Below are positions 33,847 to 46,287 of a stretch of 64,000 nt of DNA, piece by piece. Position 1 is the first letter of the stretch. Every line of letters starts with the position of its first letter. This DNA is from Humulus lupulus. Its lineage: Eukaryota > Streptophyta > Magnoliopsida > Rosales > Cannabaceae. The position numbers were made by a program, and so were the translations under genes. Location: the NCBI RefSeq assembly GCF_963169125.1, contig NC_084795.1:139613701-139677700 (forward strand). The letters are read 5' to 3'. Under the pieces are notes generated by a model. The model worked only from the letters and a program-made list of their open reading frames with translations. It was not told the origin of the DNA and did no database searches.

Positions 33847-36827
33847 TGACCAGTGTCAGGCCCCACCGCCAGCTCTAGAGAACTGGCAGTAGGTGCTTGC
33901 TGATATGCAAGCCAGGTTACAGAGGCAAGAAGATGAATTTCGCCTTTTGAGGCAGCAACAGGCTCCAGTAGGGAACCTACAACCCACAGAACCAGTAGTG
34001 ATACAGCCAGTGGTACCAGTGGAAGTACAACCCCATGCAATAGGAGATAGATGGGAACCCCTGTATGAGAGGTTCAGGAAATAGCACCCTCTGGTTTTTT
34101 ATCGAAACTCAGACCCACTGAAGGTTGAGAAGTGGATGACAATGATAACCACCATCCTGGATTTCATGAGGATAGGTAGTAATGAGAGAGTGGCTCGTTC
34201 CACTTATATGTTTCGGGAGGATGCCCAAATATGGTGGGAGTGTGGGACACCTAAAGAAGGATTGCCCGAAAGCTAAGAAGGAAGAGCCCAAGAAGGTGGA
34301 CAGCTAAACGCTAGCTCGAGTGTTCACCTTGACTCTGGCAGAGGCTGAGGCTAATCCCTCAATGGTTACATGTTAGCTTTCTAGTGTTGGGACCCTTTAT
34401 ACTGTTTTGATTGACTCGGGTGCTACGCACTCTTTTGTTGCTAGTAGAATTATTGATGGATTGTGTAGACCTTGGGACTTTTATCCTGTGGGTTTAGTAC
34501 TATGCTGCCTACGGGGGAGCTCGTGGTTTCCATGAGATGGGTCAGATCACTGCCAGTGACAGTGGATGGTAGGGAGTTGTTAGTCGACTTAATAGAGTTG
34601 GTTATTACTGACTTTGATATAATTCTCAGTATGGACTAGTTAGAAAAGTATGGGGCAACAATAGATTGCAAGAAGAAGATGGTGACCTTTGAGCCAGAGA
34701 ATGAGGATCCCTTTGTATTTTTTGGCACTGTGCATGGACCCTGTATACCTATTATAAATTTACTTAGAGCTAAAGACCTATTGCAGGGGGGATGCATAGG
34801 ATTCTTAGCTAGTGTGGTGGATATCACTCAAGTTGTGCCAGTGGGACCATGACAGACCAGATTAGACTGAGTTTCTGGATGTGTTTCCAGAGGATCTATC
34901 AGGCTTACCTCCACACAAGGCGTTAGAGTTTGTGATTAAACTGGCTCCAGGGACAGATATGGTGTCTAGGGGAACCATACAGAATGGCTCTAGCAGAGCT
35001 GAAGGAACTAAAGGTTCAGTTACATGAGTTAATTGACTTGGGTTTTATTAGGCCCAGTTTCTCACCATGGGGCAAACCAGTTCTCTGCCAAGGATTGATG
35101 ATCTGTTTGATCAGTTATAGGGTAGGACGATATTCTCCAAGATAAATCTTTGATATGGTTATCACTAACCGAGGATCAAGGAGGAGGATATACCGAAGAC
35201 AACTTTTCGCACCAAGTATGGGCATTATGAGTTTTTGGTGATGACATTTGAACTGACTAATGCCCCAACAAAATATATGGATCTGATGAACAGGGTGTTC
35301 AAAGATTACCTGGATCAGTTTGTGATCGTCTTTATCGACGATATACTTGTATATTCTCAATCAGAGACAGAGCATGAGCAGCATCTCAAATTAGTACTAC
35401 AGAGGATGAGAGAGCATAGGCTGTATGCGAAATTCAAGAAGTGTGAGTTCTGGTTGCCACTGGTGACTTTCTTAGGTCACATAGTCAGTAAGTATGGAAT
35501 TATGGTGGATCAAGCGAAGATTGAGGCAGTCAAAGATTAGCCAAGGCCAAAGAATGCTTTAGAGATCAAAACTTTCTTGGGATTGGCAGGTTATTACAGA
35601 CGCTTTGTTGAGGGGTTTTCCAAGATTGTGTCACCACTGGCAGAGTTGACATGCAAGAATCAAAGGTTCATATGGTCAGACAGGTGTGAGGAAAACTTCC
35701 AGAGACTGAAGAAGAATCTGATCACCGCTCCAGTTCTGAGTCTTCCTACGGATCAGGACAAGTTTGTGGTTTATTGTGACGCCTCGAGGCAGGACCTAGG
35801 TTGTGTCCTTATGCAGACAGGGAATGTGATTGCCTATGCATCACGTTAGCTGAAGGAGTATGAGCATAGGTACCCACACATGTTGTAGAACTTGCAGCAA
35901 TGGTTTTTGCATTGAAGGTGTGGCGGTACTACTTTTATGGTGAGAAGTGTGAGATATACACAAATCACAAGAGTTTGAAATACTTCTTCACCTAGAGGGA
36001 CTTGAACATGAGGAAGAGATGTTGGTTAGAGCTGGTGAAGGATCATGATTGTGAAATCCTCTATCACACAGGGAAAGCCAACGTGGTTACAGAAGCCTTA
36101 AGCCGGAAGGGTCCGGGACAGTTGTACAGTGCGAGACAGATATCTAAGGAGTTGGCAGAGGATATGACTAGAGAAGGTATTGAGTTAGTGGTGGGCCAGT
36201 TAGCCAGCATCACTATGCAGTCTACTCTTTTAGAAAGGATCACGGAGAAACAATTGAGTGGCCCACAGTTTGTAAGGATTAGAGGGGATGTCCTAGTAGG
36301 AGTGGCTAGGGATTATAAAATGTTAGACAATGGTTTATTGAGATACAAGGATCATATTTGTATTCTAATGGACACTGGGATCAGGCGGGAGATTCTGGAT
36401 GAATCTCATACTACCCCTTCTTCTCTACATTTAGGCATCACGAAGATGTACCAGGATTTGAAAGCCTTATATTGGTGGCCTGAGAAGAATAGGGGCGTGA
36501 CTGAGTACGTGGCAAAGTGTTCGACCTGTCAGTAGGTCAAGGCAGAGCATCAGAGGTTAGCAGGGCTATTACAGCCTCTGGATATCCCAGAGTGGATGTG
36601 GGAGGACATCACGATGGATTTCGTGGTGGGCTTTCCCAGGACAGTGGGCCCGCATGATTCAGTCTGGGTCATCGTGGATCGGTATATGAAGTTAGCTCAC
36701 TTTCTATCAGTGAGGAAGAATTACACGATTGACCAGTATGCAGACCTCTATGTGCGAGAGAGATAGTGTGCCTTCATGGGACTCCGAGGTCTATCATGTT
36801 AGATAGGGACCATATTTATTACTTTCA
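33847..36827 (+). pseudogene. Decayed chromovirus gag-pol (Ty3/gypsy)
   Basis: The gag start near 33847 is followed by a coiled-coil-like stretch (LADMQARLQRQEDEFRLLRQ) and WEPLYERFRK. Gag is then cut short after AQIWWE, and a frameshifted zinc-knuckle tail follows (about 34236). Protease DSGATHSF is near 34407. RT is readable from 35080 ([28 protein letters not shown] near 35330). RNase H is at 35740-36120 ([18 protein letters not shown]). Integrase has HHCC (ESHTTPSSLHLG..CSTCQ) and ends inside the core (LDRD) at 36827 where a minus-strand fragment begins. Many stops. Similar to the chromovirus at 48291 but clearly older. 5' LTR and primer site not found. Confidence 0.85.
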
Positions 36828-38836
36828 TGTTTTGGGCCAACTATTCTAAGACCTTGGATCATTAGAACTACTAAACATAGCTATTACTTTGAAGAACATA
36901 TACATAAGAAATAATAATAGCATTATTAAAACTTCAACATAATATTGTGAAAAATACAAAGTAAAAATAGAATTTTGGTATGGGTACCCATTATTTAAAA
37001 CATAAAACATAATTTTAAACTAAATAAAACTTTTTACAAAACTAAATGCGGAAAATACATAGAAACATAATTAAAAAAAAAACTAAAAATAACGTCATCA
37101 TCGATTGACACGCAGTCCACTCAGTCCGTTCATCCTCAACACACATGCCAAGCTTCCAAGAATCCTTCCGCCTCCATATATAGTTTCCCGCATCACACTA
37201 AAAAAAAAATAAAGGAATGAGCCTAATGCCCAGCAAGGAAAATCTAACAACATACAACATAAATCATAAACATAAGGCTATATCATAATCGTATACTATA
37301 AAACATATGACTATATAAAAACAACATCTGTTACAATGGCCATCATACTTCTTGGGACTTGCTAGCTAGGCAATCATATGCCCATAAATGTACGGGGCTA
37401 GTTATCTAAACAAGTCATATAAATTTATGGGGCTCAATATCTAAACAATCATATGTCCAAGGAATCTACTATTGGGACTTGTTATCTAAACAAATTCTAT
37501 ATTTGTTATCTAAACAAATTATGTGATTGTTATCTAAACAATTCATATACTAAAACAACTAAAAACATATCATACATATAACATAAACATATATCAAAAC
37601 ATAAAAGCATACAAAATCTATCTTATATTCCTTTCCAAAACCAGGATATTTGAGAACAAATGCGAGACTTGGAACACTCCTAAAACCAACAATAAGGATG
37701 GTGAGTATTTCTAAAAATTAAAGAATAAATGTGAAAACTAAACCTTCAAGAAGAAACTTACCAAGAAAGATCTTTAAATTTTAAGAACCTAATCAAAAAC
37801 CAATATCAAAAGTTAGGATTTGAATAAAAGGAACTAACGAAAAACTAAAGTAGTTTTAAAGAACTGGACTTAAAGAATAGGAATACCTTAGTTGACCTTA
37901 TGGATTGGTCTAACTTTAATACTGAAATACACTAAACCTCACTTCCCAAGTATTTTATAAAGCTTAAGAATGACAAAGCTTTTTCCCAACCCAAGTGTTT
38001 ATTACTCTATGGTAGTACTAGCACCTTGGAGTCTCTGATCACAGCTTGAAGAATGAGAGGAAGGGCTGGGTACTAGGTCCTATTTATAGAGGTAAGGAGT
38101 GAAACTAACCCCATTTTGATTTGAATAAAAATAATGAATATAATTGAAAATATTTGAATATTCGTCAATCAAAGGCTTAAGACTCGGTCAAAAACGTTCA
38201 GAGGTAGGTTTAAGTAGTTAAGCCTCATTTTTAAATTTAAAAACAAAAGAAAAAAAATATATTACTAAGGGCGATATATCTCCCCTATGTGGCGATATAT
38301 CGGCTCTGCCCTAGTCCCGAGCCTCCGTTCGTACGTTCGTGCAACGTTAACGTGGTTTCCATATCCTTCGTCAGGCGATATATCGACTCCCATGGTGCGA
38401 TATATCGGCATACGTGAATAATTTAAACATGTAATTGCACTTTTTCAACATAGTTTGAATGGGATAACTACTTTGATTGAGTCATAATACGGCCCTAACA
38501 GTTTCTGGTAAGAGCTAAAGCTTTTATTTCTTTATTCTATCATTAAAATACTTAATTCCTTAATAATCATGCTTATGACAAATGTCATATTCTTATTGGC
38601 TCTATCTAAACCTTAGGTTATACTTAAATAATATATCTGTGACCAGCAATATTAATCAAACCTTATGTTATAATTAATATTCTTAAACTATAGGTTAAAC
38701 TTATAAAATCTATAAGTTTTGCTATGAGTGTTCAACTAAGTCTCGGCTTGAACCAAAATCCACAGTAATGAACATACTATAACTACTACTACTACTACTA
38801 CTATCTAACTAGCTAAGTAAATTATGGGACTCTACA
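36828..38836 (-). mobile_element. Minus-strand chromovirus LTR
   Basis: On the minus strand it starts TGTAGAGTCCC and ends ..GGCCCAAAACA, 2,009 bp. It shares with the LTR at 48291 the CTCTATAAATAGGACCTAGT TATA context (plus 38081-38088) and the CGATATATCG palindromes (38293, 38376, 38398). Sequence identity is clearly lower than between the two LTRs of the 48291 element, so it is a related, older copy. Confidence 0.85.
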
Positions 38837-39395
38837 ATTCTCCCTTGCTACAAAGAATTTCGTCCCCGAAATTTACTTACCAAACAAATCCGGATACCGA
38901 GCTTGCATGTCCTCCTCCAACTCCCACGTTTCCTCCCGTTCAAAACTATTACTATATAGGACTTTGACCATCGGAACACTCTTAGACCGTAATTCCTTCA
39001 TCCCTCTATCTAGGATGCTAACCGGCTATTCCTCGTAACTTAAGTCTTTCTGAAGTGCTATCATATCGTTCTTGAGGACGTTAAATGGGTCTGACACATA
39101 CTTATGCACCATCGAGATGTGGAACACATTGTGGCTATCTGCTAGAGCTGGTGGTAGGGCTAATCTATATGCAACTGCTCCCACTTTGTCCAATATCTCA
39201 AAAGGACCTATAAAATGAGGACTAAGCTTTCCTTTCTTCCCAAACCGCTTCACAACTTTCATAGGAGATATCTTTAAGAAGACTTGATCTCCGACTTTGA
39301 ATTCCACATCACGCCGCTTGGTATTCGTATAACTTTTCTGACAGCTCTGAGCAGCAAGCATACACTTTCTAATCAGCGCTACTGCATCATGAGGT
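38837..39395 (-). pseudogene. Minus-strand pol 3' fragment (integrase C-terminus, chromodomain)
   Basis: Reads on the minus strand into the LTR at 38836. MLAAQSCQKSYTNTKRRDVE.., then [13 protein letters not shown] and [12 protein letters not shown] (integrase C-terminal domain), and DLSYEE followed by a stop at 39028-39026 where the chromodomain linker should continue. It corresponds to 55430-55999 of the intact chromovirus. The 5' break at about 39395 abuts an unrelated plus-strand LTR. Confidence 0.85.
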
Positions 39396-40917
39396 TTTCA
39401 TGTCGAGTCGTGACTCTCATGAACACAGGGAGAAGCAGGTGTTCAAATCCCTTTTGAGTCGTGATGCTTGTAGGGACATGTTGGGCGTGTATGGTCTAGA
39501 GGAGAGCACTTGGGCTCTCTGACTTGAGGCGAGTCATGAATCTTTTGCCTTGGGTCACAGTGCTTGAAGGGCTTTTGAGCCCTAGGAAAGTTTTGAGTGC
39601 GGGAACTCAAACCTAGGGGCTCGGGATCAGTTCTACTACCCGATTTAGTAGAATTCGACGTCCCCGAGGCTAGGATTAGGTCTGAAAGCCTTTATTCGCT
39701 CGTTTTGATGAGATTCTCTATTATGGTGGCGACTAGGTTATCGCTAGGGGCTCAAAATTCTTAATATACATTGTAGTCGGACCTGAGGTAAGACAACTGC
39801 ACCCAATACGTGATATATGTGATTAGGGCTTGGCCCAATTGTTAAATGTGACTATGAATAAGGCTCGGGCCCTGAGAATGAATGTGATTAAGCTTATGCT
39901 TGTGCTCGTTAATTAAGCATGCTTGAATGCTTTGTGTCTGGATAATTGTTAAATGATTGTTTGCATTGTCTGCGTAATTAGGGCTCGACTCCGTCAAGGA
40001 ACATAGTTATTACTGTGTCTGTATTTAATTGGTTGAAATATATGATTAATATGTATGCATACTTGTATTTTCTGATGTATGCTTATTTGTATTTGTATCT
40101 GTTTGTCTGGTTATCAGAATATCTGGTTAAGGCATTGACTTATCAGTAAAGGGCGACAATGGCACATTGTGCGCTAGTCGAGAGGCTTATTCCTAATTAA
40201 GGACGTACTATTACATTGGCCGACCCTATGGTCGTTTGGAAAACAAAGCGCTTGGCTAGCTCTATGAGTAGTTACTCAGAGCTAGGGCAAAAGGCCCTTG
40301 GGTGACTCTAACGTCACAATGCTAGGGCATAGGGCCCCAGATTGACTCTTTGGTCATCTATTCAGGGCAGCGGGCCCCAGAATGATCCTATGATCATTTA
40401 TTTGTAATTCTATGCATGCAAGAGTAGGTTATTACCGCTGGGCATGCTAGATATGAATTTGGAATCTGTATTTACTGTTCATGCAGATGTTTAAGTTTTC
40501 TTTCTGAGCCTTGGCTCATGGGTGCTATGTGGTGCAGGTAAGGGAAAAGGAAAGCTGGACCAGCCATGAGTTAGAGAGCTTCGGTGGCAATGTGTACATA
40601 TGCAGTTGTTCGCCCTCCACGACCGATGATATCTCAGAGGAACTAAGGTTGTCTCCCTTATTTTGCCGCTTAGGTCGGCTGGTTGTAACTTTTGACTTGT
40701 ATATACCCTTTTAAACATCTGTTTATATATTTTGGGGATCCCATGTATGTACTAATCTTTTAAATGAAAAGTCAGCGTTTACTTTTTGACCAAAAATTTT
40801 AACCCTAACCCTCGACATTAGCCTTAGTTACACGTTTATAACAAAATGACTTGATTAGCAAGTCTAACATTATTTAAAGTACATAGTGTAACGGTCCTGG
40901 ATTAGGAAGACGTTACA
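39393..40917 (+). mobile_element. 5'-truncated gypsy LTR
   Basis: Matches 5274-6484 and continues about 350 bases further to the true end GACGTTACA at 40917. The 5' part is missing. It could have been the 3' LTR of the plus-strand chromovirus remnant to its left, but the intervening pol is gone. The short frame at 40511-40714 is not supported as coding. Confidence 0.7.
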
Positions 40918-41297
40918 ATTATTGAATTTTAGTATACTTAAAAAGGCACGAAAATCACCTTTATGTTGAATTGAATTATAGTTACTTTGTATAAGAAATG
41001 TGTTTTTTTGGTGTTATATATTTATATTTGGTATATGTAGACTAGCTAGTAAATAAAAGGTTCATAAAATTTAGAGACCGGTAAACACAAGCCATACTTG
41101 AGGTGCATACACATGATTACTGAATATAAGATTCTAACAAAATACACTAAATTGTACCAACCTACATACACTGATTGGCATACATGGTGAAAATCAAATA
41201 TCAGACATTATTACAAAGACAACAAATCAAATATGTCTAAAACCACCGACAATCAATATCAGAAATTTCAAAACTAAATGTTTAATTACATTTATTT
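40918..41297. other. Unassigned AT-rich spacer
   Basis: No frame, terminal repeat or known family recognised between the LTR end and the tandem array. Confidence 0.5.
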
Positions 41298-43075
41298 GAG
41301 TTGCTCTTACATAGGTTTGCTTGACAGGTTGTCTTGTGGGTTACTTTGGAGTTTTAATGGTTGTTTTGAAGTTTTAAGGGTTGCTTAACAAGTTGTTTTA
41401 TGAGAATTATGGATTGTTAAACAAGTTTCTATATAGGGTTACTTAAGAGCCTCAATGATTGCTTAACATGTTGCTTTATAAATTTTTTATCAAGTTGCTT
41501 TATGGATTGCTTAAGGAGTTTCAATGGTTTTTATTGGTTACCTTAGAGTTCCAATGATTTCTTAACAGGTTGCTATTAGTGTTGTTTATGAGTTTCAAGA
41601 GTTGCTTAACAAGTTGTTTTACTGACTTATTGTGTTTTTTTTATTAAGTTGATTTATGAATTGCTTAAGGAGTTTCAAGGGTTACTTTATGGGTTGTCAT
41701 AGAGTTTTAAGTTGCTTAATAGGTTGTTTTTTGGGTTTCTTATCAAGTTATTTTATAGATTGCTTAAGGAGTTTCAAGAATTTCTTTATGGGTTGCTTAA
41801 GAAATTTCAAGGGTTGCTTAACATGTTGCTTCACATGTTGCTTATGGGTTGCTATATAGATTTGCTTAGGAGTTTCAATGGTTGCTTAACAGATTGCTTG
41901 ATGAGTTACTTTGAAGTTTCAATGGTTGCTTAACAGATTGCTTTATAAGTTGCTTAACAGTTTGCTATATGGTGTTGTCTGAGGACTTTTATGAGTTGCT
42001 TATTAGGTTGCTTATGAGGAGTATAGGTTGCTTAATAAGTTGCTATATAGGGTTGCTTAAGAGCCTCAATGGTTGCTTAACAAGTTGCTCTATGAATTGT
42101 TTATCAAGTTTCTTTATGGATTGCTTAAGGAGTTTCAATGATTTTTATGCATTGCTTTAGAGTTTCAAGGGTTTCTTAACAGGTTGCTATTAGTGTTGCG
42201 TAGGAATTTCAAGGGTTGCTTAACAAGTTGCTTTATAGTTTTATTGTGTTTTTTTTAATCAAGTTGCTTTATGAATTGCTTATGGAGTTTCAAGGGTTGT
42301 TTAGTAGCTTGTTTTATGGGTTGTCATGGAGTTTTAGTGGTTGCTTAATAAGTTATTTTATGGGTTGTTTATCAAGTTATTTTATGGATTGCTTAAGGGG
42401 TTTCAAGAGTTTCTTTATGGGTTGCTTAATGAATTTTAAGGGTGCCTTAACATGTTGCTTCATATGTTGCTTATGGGTTGCTATATATGGTTGCTTAGGA
42501 GTTTCAATGGTTGCTTAACATATTGTTTGATGGGTTTATTTGAAGTTTCAAGGGTTTCTTAATAGGTTTCTTAAGGAGTTTCAAGTGTTATGGTTGCTTA
42601 GAAGTTTCAATGGTTGCTTAATAGATTGCTTGATGGGTTACTTTGAAATTTCAATGGTTGCTTAACAGGTTTCTAAGGAGTTTCAAGTGTTGCTTAACAG
42701 GTTGTTTATGAGTTGCTTAATAGGTTGCTTATGATTTAAGTTTCTTATGAGGATAATGGGTTGTTTAACAAGTTGATATATAGGGTTGCTGAAGAGTTTC
42801 AATTGTTGCTTAACATGTTGATTTATGAATTGTTTATCAAATTATTTTATGGATTGCTTAAGGGGTTTCAAGGATTGTTCAACGGTTTGCTTTATGGATT
42901 GCGTAACATGTTTCTATTAGTGTTGCTTAGGAGTTTCAAGGATTGCATACCAAGTTGTTTTATGGGTTCATTGGTTTTTTTTTTATCAAGTTGCTTTATA
43001 AATCTCTTAAGGAGTTGCAAGGGCTTCTTAACATCATCTTTCGATCTATGCTGCTTCTTAGTTCCCTTTTCTTAA
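41298..43075 (+). repeat. TTGCTTA tandem array with 0.6-0.7 kb higher-order period
   Basis: A degenerate array of 20-35 bp units such as GGGTTGCTTAACAAGTTGCT and GATTGCTTAAGGAGTTTCAA. I count about 37 exact TTGCTTA. Larger blocks recur: the segment starting CTTAACAGGTTGCTATTAG (41561) returns at 42175 and, more diverged, at 42902, spacings of 614 and 727 bases. The plus strand is poor in C. Frames inside (41656-41859, 41712-41933, 41969-42160, 42216-42518, 42761-43075) give Leu/Phe-rich peptides that merely translate the repeat. Confidence 0.9.
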
Positions 43076-43187
43076 TTAAGCTAAAAATTAAACATTTCCT
43101 TAATGCTTAATTCTTACCGAGATAGAGGATAAGACGCATGGAACACTTTTACACCACAAGTAAATCCTTCCTTAATTCAAGAACCAG

Positions 43188-43815
43188 ATTGCTTTTGGTT
43201 GCTTTGGTTGATAATGAGGTTGATTAAGTTTTATAATTTGAATATGAGATTATTTAAGTTGATTTAGGTTGCATAACAAGTTGCTTGATTTGTTATAATT
43301 TGAAAATGAGATTGTTTAAGATGTCTTAGTTACTGTAGGTTGCATACTAGGTCGCTTAAGTTGCATGGTAGGTTGCTGTAATTTACATATGAGATTATTC
43401 AAGCTGGTTTTGTTGCAAATAGGATTGCTTAAATTGTTGTATATTTCATATGATGTTGCTTATGTTAATGTATGTTGCATATGAGGTTGCTTAAAATGTT
43501 TTAGGATGCATCTTTACCTAAAATAGTTGCTAAATAATGCATTTGAGTTTATTTAGTTGCTTTATCTACTGTAGGTTGCATTGGGAAGCATAAAGTTGAT
43601 TAAGTTGCATAATTAAATTGTTTTAGTTGCTTAAGTTTTCATAATTTGCATAAGAAGTTGGTTTATGTTACATATTAGGTGGCTTAAGTTGAGCTATGTT
43701 GCATAATATGCTCCTTAACATGTTGTAAGTAGCATCTTTACTTGAAATAATTGTTAAAGGTTGCATTTAAGTTGTTTAAGTTACTATAAGTTGCGTTGGG
43801 TTGCATAAAGTTACA
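43188..43815 (+). repeat. Second, related degenerate array (TTGCAT/TTGCTTA)
   Basis: Continues the theme with units of roughly 50-60 bases: GAGATTRTTTAAG, AGGTTGCATA and TTGCTTAAGTT words alternate. More diverged than 41298-43075 and separated from it by about 110 bases of ordinary sequence. Confidence 0.7.
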
Positions 43816-44203
43816 TGTAGGATAGAAATAACATTGTGTTTGTTCTTATATGAACACCATGACTTACTAGCTAGCAAGCATGATGGTAGCTATGTATATA
43901 TATAGAGATAGTTGTTGTAAGAACTTTTTTTTTTTGATAGAAAGTTGTCGTACAAACTTAGTTCAACAATCTATAGTGATCAAGGAGCTTAATTCATCGA
44001 CGTACTAGTAGTGTACTATACATATATGCAAAGTAGTTATTTCATTTTATAGCGTACATCCCAAAAAATAATTAAAATTAAAAAGAACTCTATGCTTGAA
44101 GCATGTCGTACAATTGTATCTTTGAGTTTTCCTATAGAAGTTCAAGAACACTTGACATTTAGAGCAATTTGAGCCAAAAATTATCATATAGGCTATATGT
44201 ATA
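43816..44203. other. Unassigned spacer
   Basis: AT-rich, with a T10 run near 43928; no gene or element end seen. Its last five bases, gtata, are the TSD of the next element. Confidence 0.5.
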
Positions 44204-44685
44204 TGATACAATATCAATTGTATCGGGATGCACTCTTCGAGTCAGTGCCAAACTCCAAATTGAACCGAAGTTCTACTATCTCATTTCCTTCCCCATAATA
44301 GCTACACAATTACATACAATTACATATTTATAGGCTTTTACACCACTTACAAATTACTAATAAGCCCCTATAGTATTTTCATAGTCTAACACTTTCCCAC
44401 CCTTCAAAATCACCTTGTCCTCAAGGTGGTAAAACTGAAAAATAAAACTAAAAACATGCACAACCATAGAAAGGTAAAATCTAATTACACCCCATTTATT
44501 TCTGTTTTGGTCCATTTTAGCAAGCCCAAGCCCAAATTCAATAAGACTTCTAGGTAACACTTGGGTATTCTTCTCCACATGACTAGCTGCCGCTGGAACT
44601 TGAAGCAACTCAACACCTGAAATTGAAGTAATGATGCTAATTCCTTTGTAGATTCCATTGACTGTCTTCTTGATTTCTCTGTAAC

Positions 44686-44808
44686 ATATACACATATACG
44701 TAGATATATGTATATATATATATATTTCTTCTTCTACAGCAAACTCATGAACACATATACGTAGATATATGTATATATATATTTCTTCTTCTACAGCAAA
44801 CTCATGAG
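44686..44808 (-). repeat. Tandem duplication of about 60 bp
   Basis: ACACATATACGTAGATATAT, then (TA)n, TTCTTCTTCTACAGCAAACT and CATGA, occur twice in a row, differing mainly in (TA)n length. Confidence 0.9.
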
Positions 44809-45531
44809 ATACCATATCAAAGATGAGTCGTCGCTGCTCCTCCGACTTGCTACCGCTATTTGGTGTGACCAAGCTTCTCTCCGACCGTCCATAATCACTC
44901 CGTTTCGTCCATCGCCGTCAAACTCTGTTACCCCGGCAAGCTCCACTTTCCTTCCCTCTAATAATCTTCGAATGAGTTCGACATTTTTGCTTGGAAACTC
45001 CGAACGATGAACTCGACCAGATCCGTGCCAAATCTGGTTCGAATCATGAACAACAAAGACAATGTCGGAGCTAACATCGATCATTGGAGCTAAGATCATC
45101 TTCCTCAGCGTTGATGTTCCTCGAGCTTCATTCATGGCTGCAGATCTAGGATCTACAATGTCCGATGAAGCCACAATCGTCTTCTCCGCCTTCAGTGCTC
45201 TGCAAGCTGTCATCAACGTAGATCGTACCGGAATCGATTGCGATCTACCTGGATCGGATCGATTAGAAATGTTGCTACAGACGAGATCAAGAGGCATCTC
45301 CAATTGCTTCGTGTAGCTCACCGATTCAACCTTCGGCGAAGTAGGCAGTGTCGAGCTTGAGGGAGCCATCGATGTCTCTGTTGATGAGCAATATCCCTCA
45401 ACTCTAGCATCTAATTCCTCTTTGAGATGCACTTTTATTGCCTTCAGTTGAGCATCGAAGAATTGATCCATGCGCAATTCTATGGATTTCAGTGTGGCTC
45501 TCGCGAATTCATAAAGCTCTTTGTCAGTCAT
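44791..45531 (-). CDS. gag-like or unknown protein of the compact LTR element
   Basis: Frame of 246 codons whose ATG (45531) is the first after the primer site, about 40 bases downstream of it. The N-terminus MTDKELYEFARATLKSIELR, with FFDAQLKAIKVHLKEELDAR, is a charged helical segment like the start of gypsy Gag proteins. The rest has no CCHC knuckle, protease or other motif I recognise and is rich in Ser and Arg. It is intact, but the C-terminal part runs into a duplicated AT-rich segment. It could be a residual Gag used for packaging or a neutral frame. No RT is encoded. Confidence 0.45.
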   Translation of the reverse strand: MTDKELYEFARATLKSIELRMDQFFDAQLKAIKVHLKEELDARVEGYCSSTETSMAPSSSTLPTSPKVESVSYTKQLEMPLDLVCSNISNRSDPGRSQSIPVRSTLMTACRALKAEKTIVASSDIVDPRSAAMNEARGTSTLRKMILAPMIDVSSDIVFVVHDSNQIWHGSGRVHRSEFPSKNVELIRRLLEGRKVELAGVTEFDGDGRNGVIMDGRREAWSHQIAVASRRSSDDSSLIWYLMSLL

Positions 45532-45568
45532 TTTGCGGGGCTCTCAATGAAATTCTCTCAATGAGATG

Positions 45569-45586
45569 CTCTCAATTAAAGCACCA
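45569..45586 (-). other. Primer-binding-site candidate of compact LTR element
   Basis: Minus strand TGGTGCTTTAATTGAGAG, one base different from the Tat primer site at 19434 and 47048, two bases from the LTR end. Confidence 0.6.
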
Positions 45587-45775
45587 ATTGATACAATATC
45601 AATTGTATCGGATGCACTCTTCGAGTCAGTGCCAAACTCCAAATTGAACCAAAGTTCTACTATCTCATTTCCATCCCCATAATAGCTACACAATTACATA
45701 CAATTACATATTTATAGGCTTTTACACCACTTGCAAATTACTAATAAGCCCCTATAGTATTTTCATAGTCTAACA

Positions 45776-46287
45776 GTATATATATATCTACTCACGTATA
45801 TAAAAAAGTAAACAATAACCATATCCATATATGTAAACTAAAGCTTGAGCGAGAGTTTAAAAATATATATGTAATTGTTTATACAAAATATATATGTATG
45901 ACTAATTTAATTAATATGCACACATAGACTGAACATGATTGATGATAAAGTTACTTTATAGCATGTCCTTCATTTCATGCATTGTGATTGTGATTTCTGA
46001 GTATCCATGAAGGCATATGACGATTTCTCTAGTACAAACGATATATTTGTAAAAAAAAAATTGTAGATTACATATAAATGAAACAATTATTTAATACTAT
46101 ATAAATGAATAAAAAGTTTTTTTTATATATATATATTAATAAAAACACCCCTTTATATTAATAAAATTAATAAATATCTATTTTTAGTTAGTTTTAAAAG
46201 TATATTCCGTTAAATATTTAAAATATTGTTGACAAAATAAAACATTAAAACTAATAATTTTTGTTTTCTATACATTTTTTATATAGA
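45776..46287. other. AT-rich spacer
   Basis: TSD copy gtata at the start, then (TA)n-rich sequence without frames or recognised repeats. Confidence 0.5.

Larger units (their letters stand above)
44204..45775 (-). mobile_element. Compact LTR retroelement (TRIM-like), 1,572 bp
   Basis: Direct repeats 44204-44391 and 45589-45775 (188 and 187 bp, about 4 differences) have TG..CA ends on the minus strand (TGTTAGACTATG..TTGTATCA) and exact TSD gtata on both sides. On the minus strand a primer site (TGGTGCTTTAATTGAGAG) follows the first LTR, and a purine tract (GAAGGGTGGGAAAG) precedes the second. The interior of about 1.2 kb has one 246-codon frame and no RT, so it depends on another element. The 3' interior ends HLEDKVILKGGK, like the end of a gypsy pol frame. 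Confidence 0.9.

Noticed and set aside
41656..43075. Series of 60-104 codon frames giving Leu/Phe/Cys-rich membrane-like peptides
   Set aside because: They translate the TTGCTTA repeat in different frames; the repeat lacks in-frame stops by composition and units are not multiples of three.
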